A model generated the notes under the pieces. The model worked only from the letters and a program-made list of their open reading frames with translations, had not been told where the DNA came from and searched no databases. This document shows, in pieces, positions 1 through 9,640 of a stretch of 64,000 nt of DNA. Position numbers and translations under genes: made by a program. Positions within the stretch are counted from its first letter, which is position 1; each line of letters starts with the position of its first letter. The stretch is from Bacteroidales bacterium. Lineage in GTDB: Bacteria; Bacteroidota; Bacteroidia; Bacteroidales; WCHB1-69. The stretch lies in contig JAFZZK010000035.1 of the NCBI GenBank assembly GCA_017615795.1, positions 1 to 64,000 on the forward strand, given 5' to 3'.

Positions 1-1
1 G

Positions 2-1138
<1,137 letters not shown>

Positions 1139-1184
1139 TTTTACAGCATAATACTGAAGCAATTCGTGACGGCCATTATGAGGT

Positions 1185-2207
1185 TCAGTCACCAAATTGA
1201 TTTGTAAGGACATCGAACACGGGGACATCAACCACTTCCTGAAGGGCGTTGCGCAGGCGCTCCGACTCCACCATAAAACCTGACGGAGAGACAGGATTGA
1301 TACTAATAGCCAACAGATTGGGACGCTTTACCACCATGAGGCGACCGCCTTTTCGCAAGAATCCACCCAATACGATCGGAGAAACAAAAATCTTGGTGAA
1401 ATCCTTGACAATAAGACAAATATCTTTCACATTGGGTTGCACCCGCAAATATTCCAACATATTGTCGGTAATGATACCACTGACAAAGAGTGTCGTGCCG
1501 TGGCTGAAGAGTTTCTCCTTGCATTTCGTAAACAAGAGTGGCGATTCTATGGGGAGTTTATGCAAAACATCATCTTCGACAGCGCAGATACCCGGGTCGG
1601 CGAGCATCAGCTCTTCCGCCATAGATGTCCCATATTCGGGCAGTTGCGTCAACTGATAGACAAACTTTGTCTTATTGACGATAGAAGCCAAATCAGGGGC
1701 GATGGCAGCCCCGGTGCTCAAGATCAAGCCCTCCGTAATGGCAGGCGAGGCGGGACTCACGCGCGAGAGGGCCCCGTCTACGATGGTCAGGTCCACGCCA
1801 TGCGCGGCCAGCTGCCCGATGAGAGCTTTCACGCGCGCTGTGGTGGCAGGCCCCGTCAGTATCACTTTGCCGCGCTGTAACACACGCGCTGTGACCAATC
1901 GGCCCAGCGAGGTCATCTCGCCCGACACATCGTATATCTCCGACAAAAGCCGGCGCTGACGGTAATGGTACTCCGACGTCACGAAGAACATCCCCTCCGT
2001 CAATTCAATCTCCGGTTTCTCGGTCTGCGTCACCTGGTCAGTCTTCTCCCCGTCCAGGCCTATGGAAGTCACCGCCACCACCTTGCCGGTATGTTGCAGT
2101 TGTTCCAACACATAGTTCAGACAGACCGTCTTGCCGGTATTTTTCGCCATACCGACAATCGACAGACTGCCCAAAGCTGCAATTCGAGAAATCAATTCGT
2201 TTTTCAC
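1185..2207 (-). CDS. P-loop protein resembling the aminomutase reactivase subunit KamB
   Basis: A 340-residue protein with an N-terminal P-loop (GMAKNTGKT, residues 19-27) and no signal peptide or membrane segment. The opening IVGMAKNTGKT and the overall length resemble the KamB family, an ATP-binding partner that reactivates adenosylcobalamin-dependent lysine 5,6-aminomutase. That resemblance is from memory and is not decisive. None of the other lysine-fermentation genes (kamA, kamD, kamE, kdd, kce) lies in the window, so context does not confirm it. It runs convergent to ettA and starts at an ATG preceded by a 188-bp spacer after pepP. It could instead be another MobB/DTBS-like P-loop GTPase or ATPase. 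Confidence 0.5.
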   Translation of the reverse strand: MKNELISRIAALGSLSIVGMAKNTGKTVCLNYVLEQLQHTGKVVAVTSIGLDGEKTDQVTQTEKPEIELTEGMFFVTSEYHYRQRRLLSEIYDVSGEMTSLGRLVTARVLQRGKVILTGPATTARVKALIGQLAAHGVDLTIVDGALSRVSPASPAITEGLILSTGAAIAPDLASIVNKTKFVYQLTQLPEYGTSMAEELMLADPGICAVEDDVLHKLPIESPLLFTKCKEKLFSHGTTLFVSGIITDNMLEYLRVQPNVKDICLIVKDFTKIFVSPIVLGGFLRKGGRLMVVKRPNLLAISINPVSPSGFMVESERLRNALQEVVDVPVFDVLTNQFGD

Positions 2208-2245
2208 AATACTATACTAATCTACGTTACGCGAAAGGAGAAATT

Positions 2246-2327
2246 TGGTTTCAGGTTTCAGGTTTCAATGTTTATATCTTTAACATGAAACTTTAAACTT
2301 GAAACTTGAAACATGAAACTATAAACC
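2246..2327. repeat. Intergenic GTTTCA/TGAAAC inverted repeat region
   Basis: The spacer between the KamB-like gene and pepP holds three GGTTTCA-type units on the left and a run of TGAAACT/TTGAAAC units on the right. Together they could fold into a long imperfect AU-rich hairpin. It lies downstream of pepP and upstream of the KamB-like gene on the minus strand, so it may help end the pepP transcript. I see no gene in this 188-bp spacer. Confidence 0.5.
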
Positions 2328-2395
2328 ACTTACCAACCAACCTGATATGAACAAACACGCAAGACTTGAATTTTTAAGGTATGACCGATGGGGCA

Positions 2396-3685
2396 TCAAG
2401 CATCCCGCATCAATGATTCAATTTCCTCCACCTCCACGGGCGTACCTGCGAAGAGATCGATGGGCGTGTCCGCGACGACGACATCGGTTTCGATGCGCAC
2501 GCCGATGCCCTCCTCGGCAATGTAGATACCCGGCTCGCAGCTGAGCACGTTGCCAGGTTGGAACACCCAGTCGCGCTGGCCCACGTCGTGCACATCAAGC
2601 CCTATGAAATGGCTGGTGTTGTGCATGTAATACTTTTTGAAAAGCGGAGCGGCAGGATCTTGGTTCTGAACATCCTTGCGCGTGTAAAGGCCCAGCTTGA
2701 TGAGTTCCTCATCCATCCGTTTGAAGACAAAGTCATTGATTTTATGGATGGTCATGCCGGGGCGGAATCGAGGAATAGTCTCTTTGTAGATAGACAAGAC
2801 CGCCTCATACACCTGGCGTTGTCGCGGGGTGAAGGCACCGTTGACGGGCACGGTACGGGAGCAGTCGCCGGCATAATTGGCGTACTCAGCGCCAAAGTCC
2901 ATCAGCAGCAGGTCACCGTCCTGCATCTGCTTGTCATTCTTGATATAGTGAAGGATGCAAGTGTCGGGACCGGCGGCCACGATGGGTGCGAAGGAGTGGG
3001 TCGTGGCACCGTTGCGAATCATCTCGTAGGTCAACTCTGCCTCGATCTCATACTCATAACGTCCCGGGCGGATGGCGCTCAGCGCACGCTCGAAAGCCTG
3101 GCGCGTGATTTGGCAAGCCTTCCTGAGGGCTGCCAGTTCTTCGGGGGCCTTCACGGCACGCAACGGATAGAGGATCGGGGCCAGGCGGCGATAGTCGTGC
3201 AGCGGGTAGTCCTTCTTCAACTGCGCAGCAAAGCGCACCTCGTGGGTGGGAAACGTCGGCTTGATGCGCGGATCCTCCGGAATGTGGAGGTAAACATGCT
3301 CCGCATGCATCATCAGGTCATTGAGCACGCTCTCGAAAGATTCCGTGAACATCACCGTGCGCACGCCCGACAACTCTGACGCCTGCTCCTTGCTCAGCCG
3401 GTGTCCGAACCAGACGATCTTCTCGGGTGAAGGGTTCTTGATGAAGAGAATCTCCCGATAGTCAGGGTTGGGATGCCACGGTGCCAAAGTCAGGAAAGTC
3501 TCTTCCTGGTCGATGCCGCACAAGTAAAGTAAATCGGAATTCTGGCGGAAAGGGTGTGTCGTGTCGCCGCAACGCGGATATTCGTCGTGGGACACCAATA
3601 CGGCGACAGAGTTCTGGGCCATTTCGCTCACCACGCGTTTGCGGTTGCGAGTATAGAAACGAGAATCCAAAGGTTGATATCGCAT
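2396..3685 (-). CDS. pepP: Xaa-Pro aminopeptidase (M24 family)
   Basis: A 429-residue cytosolic metallopeptidase that removes N-terminal residues preceding proline. It has the N-terminal aminopeptidase P domain (about 1-165) and the pita-bread M24 domain (about 175-425). All five metal ligands can be read: D263 in LLMDFGAEY, D274 in AGDCSRT, H359 in HNTSHF, E384 in SCEPGIY and E399 in RIETDV. The length fits bacterial PepP. It is transcribed from the divergent spacer shared with tpiA, where a minus-strand TACTTTTG element lies 23 bp upstream of the start codon. Confidence 0.93.
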   Translation of the reverse strand: MRYQPLDSRFYTRNRKRVVSEMAQNSVAVLVSHDEYPRCGDTTHPFRQNSDLLYLCGIDQEETFLTLAPWHPNPDYREILFIKNPSPEKIVWFGHRLSKEQASELSGVRTVMFTESFESVLNDLMMHAEHVYLHIPEDPRIKPTFPTHEVRFAAQLKKDYPLHDYRRLAPILYPLRAVKAPEELAALRKACQITRQAFERALSAIRPGRYEYEIEAELTYEMIRNGATTHSFAPIVAAGPDTCILHYIKNDKQMQDGDLLLMDFGAEYANYAGDCSRTVPVNGAFTPRQRQVYEAVLSIYKETIPRFRPGMTIHKINDFVFKRMDEELIKLGLYTRKDVQNQDPAAPLFKKYYMHNTSHFIGLDVHDVGQRDWVFQPGNVLSCEPGIYIAEEGIGVRIETDVVVADTPIDLFAGTPVEVEEIESLMRDA

Positions 3686-3707
3686 AGTCGTAATTTTTAT
3701 CAGGCTG

Positions 3708-3715
3708 CAAAAGTA
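3708..3715 (-). promoter_or_regulatory. pepP promoter -7 element
   Basis: On the minus strand this reads TACTTTTG followed by C, matching the Bacteroidota TAnnTTTG -7 consensus, about 23 bp before the pepP ATG. No clean -33 TTTG was seen at the usual distance. Confidence 0.6.
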
Positions 3716-3788
3716 CGAAAAAATAGCGATTGAACGTTAGCATTGGGTTACCGACATCGGCTATTTGATAGGCAGCGAAGTGCAAACG

Positions 3789-3821
3789 TTTGTCCTCATG
3801 TTGTTTTTTTATATATTTTTG
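3789..3821 (+). promoter_or_regulatory. tpiA promoter (TTTG - 21 bp - TATTTTTG)
   Basis: TTTG at 3789-3792 and TATTTTTG at 3814-3821 are separated by 21 bp, the classic Bacteroidota -33/-7 pair. It predicts a start site near 3828 and a leader of about 50 nt before tpiA. This supports the ATG at 3877 rather than the in-frame ATG at 3790, which lies upstream of the promoter's -7 element. Confidence 0.75.
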
Positions 3822-3876
3822 CAGGCGTAAATGCAAGTTAATCAAATCTGAAATATCATCAACTAAATCATTGAAT

Positions 3877-4659
3877 ATGAAACCGAAGATTGTCATTGGA
3901 AACTGGAAAATGAACAAGAATTTCGACGAGGCCGAAGAACTCATCACCGAAATCACCGAAAAGCTTGAAGGTTACAACCTGGAGACCGAAGTCGTGCTTT
4001 GTCCGCCTCTCGTCTATGCGGAATTGGTCACTGACCACGCGAACGAGGAGGGTGCACCCTTCTATGCCGGTGTGCAGAATGTCAGCGAATATGAGAACGG
4101 CGCCTACACGGGCGAAGTCTCCGCCGAGATGCTGGCCAACATGGATGTTTCTTTCTGCATCGTGGGCCACTCTGAGCGCCGCAAATATTTCGGAGAGACC
4201 AACGCCATCGTGCTCAAGAAAATGCAGCGTCTTTTGGTCAACGATATCGTGCCTGTGATGTGCTGCGGCGAATCTTTGGAGGAGCGCAAGGCCAACCAGC
4301 ATTTTTCTGTTGTTCAAAAACAGGTAGAAGAGACATTATACCAACTCACGCCCGAACAGATGGAGCGCGTCATGGTAGCCTACGAGCCCATCTGGGCCAT
4401 TGGCACCGGCGAGACCGCCACGCCTGAGCAGGCGCAGGAGATGCTCGCTTTCATCCGCAGCGTCATCGAGAAGAAATTCGGCACCGAAATGGCCGTCAAC
4501 ACCTACATCCTTTACGGTGGCAGCTGCAACGCGAAGAACGCCCTCGAACTTTTCTCCCAGCAAGACGTGGATGGCGGACTTATCGGCGGCGCCTCGCTCA
4601 AAGCCGACGACTTCGTCAAAATCATCGAGGCCGGAGAGACCGTCACCAAAGACAACTAG
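3877..4659 (+). CDS. tpiA: Triose-phosphate isomerase
   Basis: A 260-residue glycolytic enzyme interconverting dihydroxyacetone phosphate and glyceraldehyde 3-phosphate. Active-site residues are all present: K11 in NWKMN, H98 in VGHSERR and E170 in AYEPIWAIGTG. The C-terminal phosphate-binding GGSC and GGLIGGASL segments are intact. The start at 3877 gives the normal family length; the longer in-frame frame from 3790 adds 29 residues with no family similarity and begins before the promoter. The next gene starts 17 bp downstream on the same strand, so the two may share a transcript. Confidence 0.97.
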   Translation: MKPKIVIGNWKMNKNFDEAEELITEITEKLEGYNLETEVVLCPPLVYAELVTDHANEEGAPFYAGVQNVSEYENGAYTGEVSAEMLANMDVSFCIVGHSERRKYFGETNAIVLKKMQRLLVNDIVPVMCCGESLEERKANQHFSVVQKQVEETLYQLTPEQMERVMVAYEPIWAIGTGETATPEQAQEMLAFIRSVIEKKFGTEMAVNTYILYGGSCNAKNALELFSQQDVDGGLIGGASLKADDFVKIIEAGETVTKDN

Positions 4660-4676
4660 GAATCACGCCCGCCGCC

Positions 4677-6701
4677 ATGAAGTCTTGGATTTTACCGTTA
4701 CTCGCAAGTGTGCTGTTCTGCGCATACCCTTTTGTCGTTCTCGCACAGGACGATGCGGGGGACCCATGCGAGCAGACGATGGACAAGACTTCTGAGAAAC
4801 TCTTCAAGAAAGCCCGGGATTTCCACAAGAGCGGCAAGAAGGATGAAGCCTACGAGCTCTATGACCAGATCTTGGAGGAACATCCCGAGTACTTGGAAGT
4901 CAACTACTACTATGCCCTCGGGCTGTATTTGCCGCTGGAGGCCAACGACCTGCAGTCGCGCACGCAAAGCAAGTCGGACGTGAACCGCGCGTTGGCAGCT
5001 TTCGGCCGCATTTACGACGTCTGCCCGTACTACAAGATCCACTGCAACTATTATGCAGCGCGCTTGGCCTACGCCCAGGAACGTTTTCCCGAGGCCATCA
5101 AGTTCGCGAAAGTGGTGGTGGAGAATCCTGACGCCTTCACGGGCACCCGCGACACCATGTTGCAAGAGTGCGAACTGCTCATACGCCGCGCCACCTTCTT
5201 CGACCAAGTGCTCAACAACCCCGTGCCTTTCGACCCCAAGGCTGTGGACGGCATCTCCACCAAGGCCGACGAGTACCTCGGCACCCTCTCTCCCGACGGC
5301 AATTTCTTTTATTTCACCCGTCGGCAAGATGTGAGCGAGGACAGCTTTTTCGGCAGCGAGAAGGTCAAACGTGAATTTTTCAGCGTCAGCGAAAAGAAAA
5401 ACGGCCAATTTCCCGCCGGCAAGCCGCTTGATTCGCCTTTCAACAACGCCAAGGGCGAAGGCAGCCCGACCATCAACATCACCAACGACCTCATCATTTT
5501 CGCCAAGTTGATGCCCACGACCGTCAAGGGCCACAACTACAACAACTACGACCTCTACTATTCCGAGCTTGTCGACGGCTCTTGGACGGAGCCACAGAGC
5601 TTGGGGGCCAGCATCAACCGCCCTGACTCCTGGGAATCGCAGCCCTCGCTCAGTTCCGACGGCAAAGCGCTATTCTTCGCCTCCGACCGGCCCGGCAGCA
5701 TCGGCGGCTCCGACATCTGGCTCTCCCGCCGCAACAGCGACGGCACATGGCGCAAACCCGTCAACCTCGGGCCCGTCATCAACACGGAACGCGACGAGCG
5801 ATCCCCTTTCCTGCACACCGACAGCAAGACGCTCTATTTCTCCTCCAACGGCCACGACTGCATCGGCGGACAAGACATCTTCTTCTCCAAGCTGAACGAC
5901 AACGGCAACTGGAACAAGCCCACCAACATCGGATACCCCATCAACTCCGATGGCGACGACGTCAACTTCTTCGTCAGCCTTGACGGCAAGACCGGCTATT
6001 TCTGTTCCCGCAAAATCAAGGAGGGCGACTGGAACTTCTATGAGTTTGAGCTATACGAGGACGCGCGTCCCCACACGATGGCCATCATCAAGGGATCCGT
6101 CACCGCCGACGACGGCGACTTGGAAGGCGCGACCGTCGAGATCCGGGACACCGCCGCCAACGTGGTCGCCACCGGCGTGGTCAGCGCCAACAACCAACAG
6201 TATGCTGTCGCCACCGAAGTGAAGAAAGACGACCCGCAACCGCTCATCGTCACTGTCAAGAAGGAGGGCCACTCCTTCGACTCGCAGGTCATCACTCCAG
6301 AGCAGCTTACCGAACCCATCGTTGTCAAGGACGCCGAGGTGAAGGCCATTGAGACCGGCAAGGTGTGCGACCTGCGCGACATCTACTACGAGACCAACTC
6401 CTACCAACTCACCGCCAATTCCAAAATTGTGCTGGCGCTCTTCATCGAGTTCCTCAAGGAGAACCCTACTGTAAAGGTGGAGATCCAAGGCCATACCGAC
6501 AACGTGGGCAACGACGACGCCAACCTCAAGCTCTCCCACCAACGCGCCAAGGCGGTATATGACTACGTGATCGACAAAGGCATCCCCGCCCACCGGCTAC
6601 GCTACAAGGGCTACGGCGAGTCGCAGCCCATTGCCGACAACAACACCGCCATCGGGCGCGCCAAGAACAGAAGAACCGTTTTCCTCATCTATGAAAAATA
6701 A
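4677..6701 (+). CDS. porE: PorE-like TPR/PD40/CRD/OmpA outer-membrane protein
   Basis: A 674-residue exported protein. It has a Sec signal peptide (about 1-24, cleavage near VLA-Q), TPR-like helices (about 35-165), a PD40/WD40-like beta-propeller (about 190-455, with repeated SSDGKALFFASDRPGS-type blades), a carboxypeptidase-regulatory-like domain (about 465-545) and a C-terminal OmpA domain. The OmpA domain carries the peptidoglycan-binding GHTDNVGNDDANLKLSHQRA segment. The same order and almost the same length define PorE of Porphyromonas, which links the T9SS to peptidoglycan. PorE there is a lipoprotein; here I see no convincing lipobox. Other Bacteroidota OmpA/PD40 proteins share the architecture, so the assignment is likely but not certain. 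murC overlaps its last 11 bases. Confidence 0.65.
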   Translation: MKSWILPLLASVLFCAYPFVVLAQDDAGDPCEQTMDKTSEKLFKKARDFHKSGKKDEAYELYDQILEEHPEYLEVNYYYALGLYLPLEANDLQSRTQSKSDVNRALAAFGRIYDVCPYYKIHCNYYAARLAYAQERFPEAIKFAKVVVENPDAFTGTRDTMLQECELLIRRATFFDQVLNNPVPFDPKAVDGISTKADEYLGTLSPDGNFFYFTRRQDVSEDSFFGSEKVKREFFSVSEKKNGQFPAGKPLDSPFNNAKGEGSPTINITNDLIIFAKLMPTTVKGHNYNNYDLYYSELVDGSWTEPQSLGASINRPDSWESQPSLSSDGKALFFASDRPGSIGGSDIWLSRRNSDGTWRKPVNLGPVINTERDERSPFLHTDSKTLYFSSNGHDCIGGQDIFFSKLNDNGNWNKPTNIGYPINSDGDDVNFFVSLDGKTGYFCSRKIKEGDWNFYEFELYEDARPHTMAIIKGSVTADDGDLEGATVEIRDTAANVVATGVVSANNQQYAVATEVKKDDPQPLIVTVKKEGHSFDSQVITPEQLTEPIVVKDAEVKAIETGKVCDLRDIYYETNSYQLTANSKIVLALFIEFLKENPTVKVEIQGHTDNVGNDDANLKLSHQRAKAVYDYVIDKGIPAHRLRYKGYGESQPIADNNTAIGRAKNRRTVFLIYEK

Positions 6702-8043
6702 GCAGATCTACTTTCTCGGCATCGGGGGCATCGGCATGAGCGCACTGGCGCAATATTTCTTAGCAGCAGGCGCATCCGTCCACGGCTACGACCTAACCCC
6801 TTCCGCCATCACGGAGATGCTGGAGCACAAAGGCGCCGTCATCCATTTCGACGACAACCCCGGGAAAATTCCACAAGGCTTGGATTACGCCGTTTACACC
6901 CCTGCCGTGCCCCGCAGCAACGCGGAATTCCAATTCTTGGAAGAGCAGGGAATCCCCCTGTACAAACGTTCCCAGGTCTTGGGACAGATAACGGAAAAGA
7001 TGCCGGCCGTGGCTGTGGCCGGCACACACGGCAAGACCACCACCACCTCAATGGTGGCACACCTGCTTTCACCACAAGTACCCTCTGTCGCGTTCATTGG
7101 CGGCATTGCCAAGAATTTCGACGACAACCTCGTGCTCGCCCCGCACCCCGTCATAGCCGTGGCCGAGGCCGACGAATACGACCGGTCCTTCCTCACCCTG
7201 CACCCCTCCACCGCAATCATCACCGCCATGGACGCCGACCATCTCGACATCTATGGCACTCACGAGAACCTCATCGCGGCTTTCCAGCAGTTTGCCCGAC
7301 AATCCAAGACCCTAATCATCGAAGAGAATGTCGCGACACACATCCAACACCCGAACAAACGTGTCTATGGCATCCAACCCTCCGCTGACTACCATGCGTA
7401 TAACATCACCTTGCGCCCCAACCGCGCCACTTTTGACCTGCGCTCGCCACACGGCACCCTGACAGGCCTGGAGCTACACGCCAACGGCTTGTACAACGTG
7501 CTCAACGCCACTGCCGCACTCGCCGCGCTCATGGAGGAATCCCAGCACAATCAGAATGTCCGTGATGCCCTGACAGAAACCCTGCTCCGCGAGAAACTCA
7601 ACACCTTCACAGGGGTAAAACGCCGTTTTGACTATATCGTGGACAACGGCAAGGTCGTCTTCATCGACGACTACGCACATCACCCTGAGGAGATGCACTC
7701 TTTCATCACAGCTGTACGCAAGATTTATCCGGGCAAACATGTCACAGGTATCTTCCAACCGCATTTGTACAGCCGCACCCGCGACTTTGCGCAGGCTTTC
7801 GCCGACGTGCTCGACCCTTTGGATCAGGTTATCCTTCTGCCCATATACCCTGCCCGCGAACAGCCCATTCCCGGCATCGACTCCGAGTATTTGCTCTCCC
7901 TCATCCACAATCCCAACAAACTCGTCCTCCAGAAGGAGGAACTGCTCCCCTACCTCGCCACCCATCCGCAGGAAGTGCTCCTCACCATCGGGGCCGGCGA
8001 CATTGACAGGATGGTGCCGAAAATCAAGAAACAACTGCTTTAG
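6691..8043 (+). CDS. murC: UDP-N-acetylmuramate--L-alanine ligase
   Basis: A 450-residue Mur ligase that adds L-alanine to UDP-MurNAc. It has the N-terminal Rossmann motif GIGGIGMSALA (10-20), the ATP loop GTHGKTTTTS (111-120) and the EADEYDRSFL segment typical of MurC. The start ATG at 6691 overlaps the OmpA-domain gene by 11 bases; the longer in-frame ATG at 6631 would add 20 residues of unrelated shadow sequence. No other division or cell-wall (dcw) gene is nearby, so murC appears to lie outside the usual dcw cluster. Mpl, the recycling ligase, is an alternative, but the length and motifs fit MurC better. Confidence 0.88.
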   Translation: MKNKQIYFLGIGGIGMSALAQYFLAAGASVHGYDLTPSAITEMLEHKGAVIHFDDNPGKIPQGLDYAVYTPAVPRSNAEFQFLEEQGIPLYKRSQVLGQITEKMPAVAVAGTHGKTTTTSMVAHLLSPQVPSVAFIGGIAKNFDDNLVLAPHPVIAVAEADEYDRSFLTLHPSTAIITAMDADHLDIYGTHENLIAAFQQFARQSKTLIIEENVATHIQHPNKRVYGIQPSADYHAYNITLRPNRATFDLRSPHGTLTGLELHANGLYNVLNATAALAALMEESQHNQNVRDALTETLLREKLNTFTGVKRRFDYIVDNGKVVFIDDYAHHPEEMHSFITAVRKIYPGKHVTGIFQPHLYSRTRDFAQAFADVLDPLDQVILLPIYPAREQPIPGIDSEYLLSLIHNPNKLVLQKEELLPYLATHPQEVLLTIGAGDIDRMVPKIKKQLL

Positions 8044-8062
8044 TTTACAAAAAAAATCACCT

Positions 8063-8398
8063 ATGAATTCCACAAGACAACAAAAAATCGCCTCGCTCCT
8101 GCAACGAGAACTGGCGACCCTTTTCCAGCAGGACGGCATCAACGTATATGGCTGCATGATCACCGTGACAAAGGCCACCATTACACCAGACCTGTCCATA
8201 GCACGCGCTTACCTCAGCATTTATATGGCACCCGACAAGGATGCCATCATCGCAGCAGTACGCGCCAACACCAAGGACATCCGCTATCGCCTTGGGCAGA
8301 GAGTCAAGGACCAGCTCCGCATCGTGCCCCAACTCGAATTCTTCATCGACGACACCCTCGACTATATCGAAAACATCGACCGATTGCTCAAACAATAA
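8063..8398 (+). CDS. rbfA: 30S ribosome-binding factor A
   Basis: A 111-residue protein of the RbfA family, which helps mature the 16S rRNA 5' region and is needed for cold adaptation. The start MNSTRQQKIASLLQRELATLF, the central YLSIYMAP strand and the C-terminal PQLEFFIDDTLDYIENIDRLL are characteristic of the KH-like fold. The reading frame has several upstream in-frame ATGs inside murC; I choose 8063 because it gives the family length and lies 19 bp after the murC stop. The next gene starts 3 bp downstream. Confidence 0.93.
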   Translation: MNSTRQQKIASLLQRELATLFQQDGINVYGCMITVTKATITPDLSIARAYLSIYMAPDKDAIIAAVRANTKDIRYRLGQRVKDQLRIVPQLEFFIDDTLDYIENIDRLLKQ

Positions 8399-8401
8399 AC
8401 C

Positions 8402-9640
8402 GTGAAGAACGCCACCCATAAAACGGCTATATTTGTCGCGTTGAGATACCTCTTCTCCAAGAAGCAGCACAACATCATCAACGTCATCTCTGCTGTGTCC
8501 GTGCTCGGCATCATGGTCAGCAGTGCGGCATTAGTCGTGGTCCTGTCTGTCTTCAACGGCATGCAGGAGATGATTGGCGGTTGGTTCAACGCATTCAACC
8601 CTGACTTCGAGATCACCCTCGTGGAGGGGAAATCCTTTCCGACAGACTCGTTCCCCATGGCGGAAATCGAGGCCCTGCCGGAAGTCAATGCCGTACAGGA
8701 AGTGGTCAGCGACCTGGTGTTGACAACCTATCAGGAGCGGCAAGAGCTATTGCGGCTCAAGGGCGTCGACAACTCTTACATCGCACAAAACAAACTCAAC
8801 AAAATGCTGATAGACGGCTCGTTCGACCTTCAGCGGGGCGAACAGCCCTGCGCTGTCATAGGATCCGTAGCCGCCGGCAAGTTGCTGCTGCAACTCAACC
8901 AATACGACCTGCTCAAACTTTACTACCCCAAACGCACCAAAAAGAATTTTGCCAACCCCACCGATGCCTTCCGCACACAAGTGCTCTTCCCTACCGGCGT
9001 CTTCAACACCAACACCGCATACGACCAGGAGATCGTCTTTTGTCCCGTCGAGTTCGCACGCGACCTGATGGATTACCACGGCGAGGCCACCTCTGTTGAA
9101 GTGCAACTCAAGGATCCCGGCACATTTTCCAAAGTCCAAGAAGAAGTCAGCAAGATTGCCGGGCCAAAGTTCAAGGTGCAGAACAAGTACCAGCAAGAAG
9201 CGAGCCTTTTCAGGACCATGCAGTCCGAGAAAATGGTCATCTATGTTATCCTGTCCTTCATCTTGTTGGTGGCTGCCTTCAACATCATCGGCTCCTTAGG
9301 CATGCTGGTGCTCGAAAAGCAGCGCGACACTGCCGTATTGCGCAGCATGGGAGCATCACAAGGGCTCATCCAGCGCATCTTCCTCTACGAGGGCATGGCA
9401 ACCTCCCTGTTGGGAGGATTAGGCGGATTGCTGCTCGGCTCCATTGTCTGCATCTTGCAACAAACCCTCCATATTGTCAAGCTCGGTGACGGCACCAATT
9501 ACCTTATCCCCTACTATCCTGTACAAATGCGACTTGTAGATTTCCTCATCGTGCTCGCCACTGTACTCGCCATCAGCTTGCTTACCTCCATTATCCCTGC
9601 AAGAAAACTCCGTAAATCATTTCAAAACAACACCTTATGA
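8402..9640 (+). CDS. LolC/LolE-type ABC transporter permease
   Basis: A 412-residue inner-membrane permease of the FtsX/MacB-PCD family. It shows one N-terminal membrane helix (about 22-47, IINVISAVSVLGIMVSSAAL), a long periplasmic domain and three C-terminal helices (about 280-405). This is the layout of LolC/E, which extracts lipoproteins from the inner membrane. The start is GTG at 8402, 3 bp after rbfA. The rbfA-permease pairing is common in Bacteroidota. Its last four bases (ATGA) overlap the start of porZ, suggesting translational coupling. No LolD-type ATPase is in the window. Confidence 0.85.
   Translation: MKNATHKTAIFVALRYLFSKKQHNIINVISAVSVLGIMVSSAALVVVLSVFNGMQEMIGGWFNAFNPDFEITLVEGKSFPTDSFPMAEIEALPEVNAVQEVVSDLVLTTYQERQELLRLKGVDNSYIAQNKLNKMLIDGSFDLQRGEQPCAVIGSVAAGKLLLQLNQYDLLKLYYPKRTKKNFANPTDAFRTQVLFPTGVFNTNTAYDQEIVFCPVEFARDLMDYHGEATSVEVQLKDPGTFSKVQEEVSKIAGPKFKVQNKYQQEASLFRTMQSEKMVIYVILSFILLVAAFNIIGSLGMLVLEKQRDTAVLRSMGASQGLIQRIFLYEGMATSLLGGLGGLLLGSIVCILQQTLHIVKLGDGTNYLIPYYPVQMRLVDFLIVLATVLAISLLTSIIPARKLRKSFQNNTL

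Noticed and set aside
3790-3876. A longer N-terminus of TpiA
   Set aside because: The extra codons overlap the promoter and have no family similarity.
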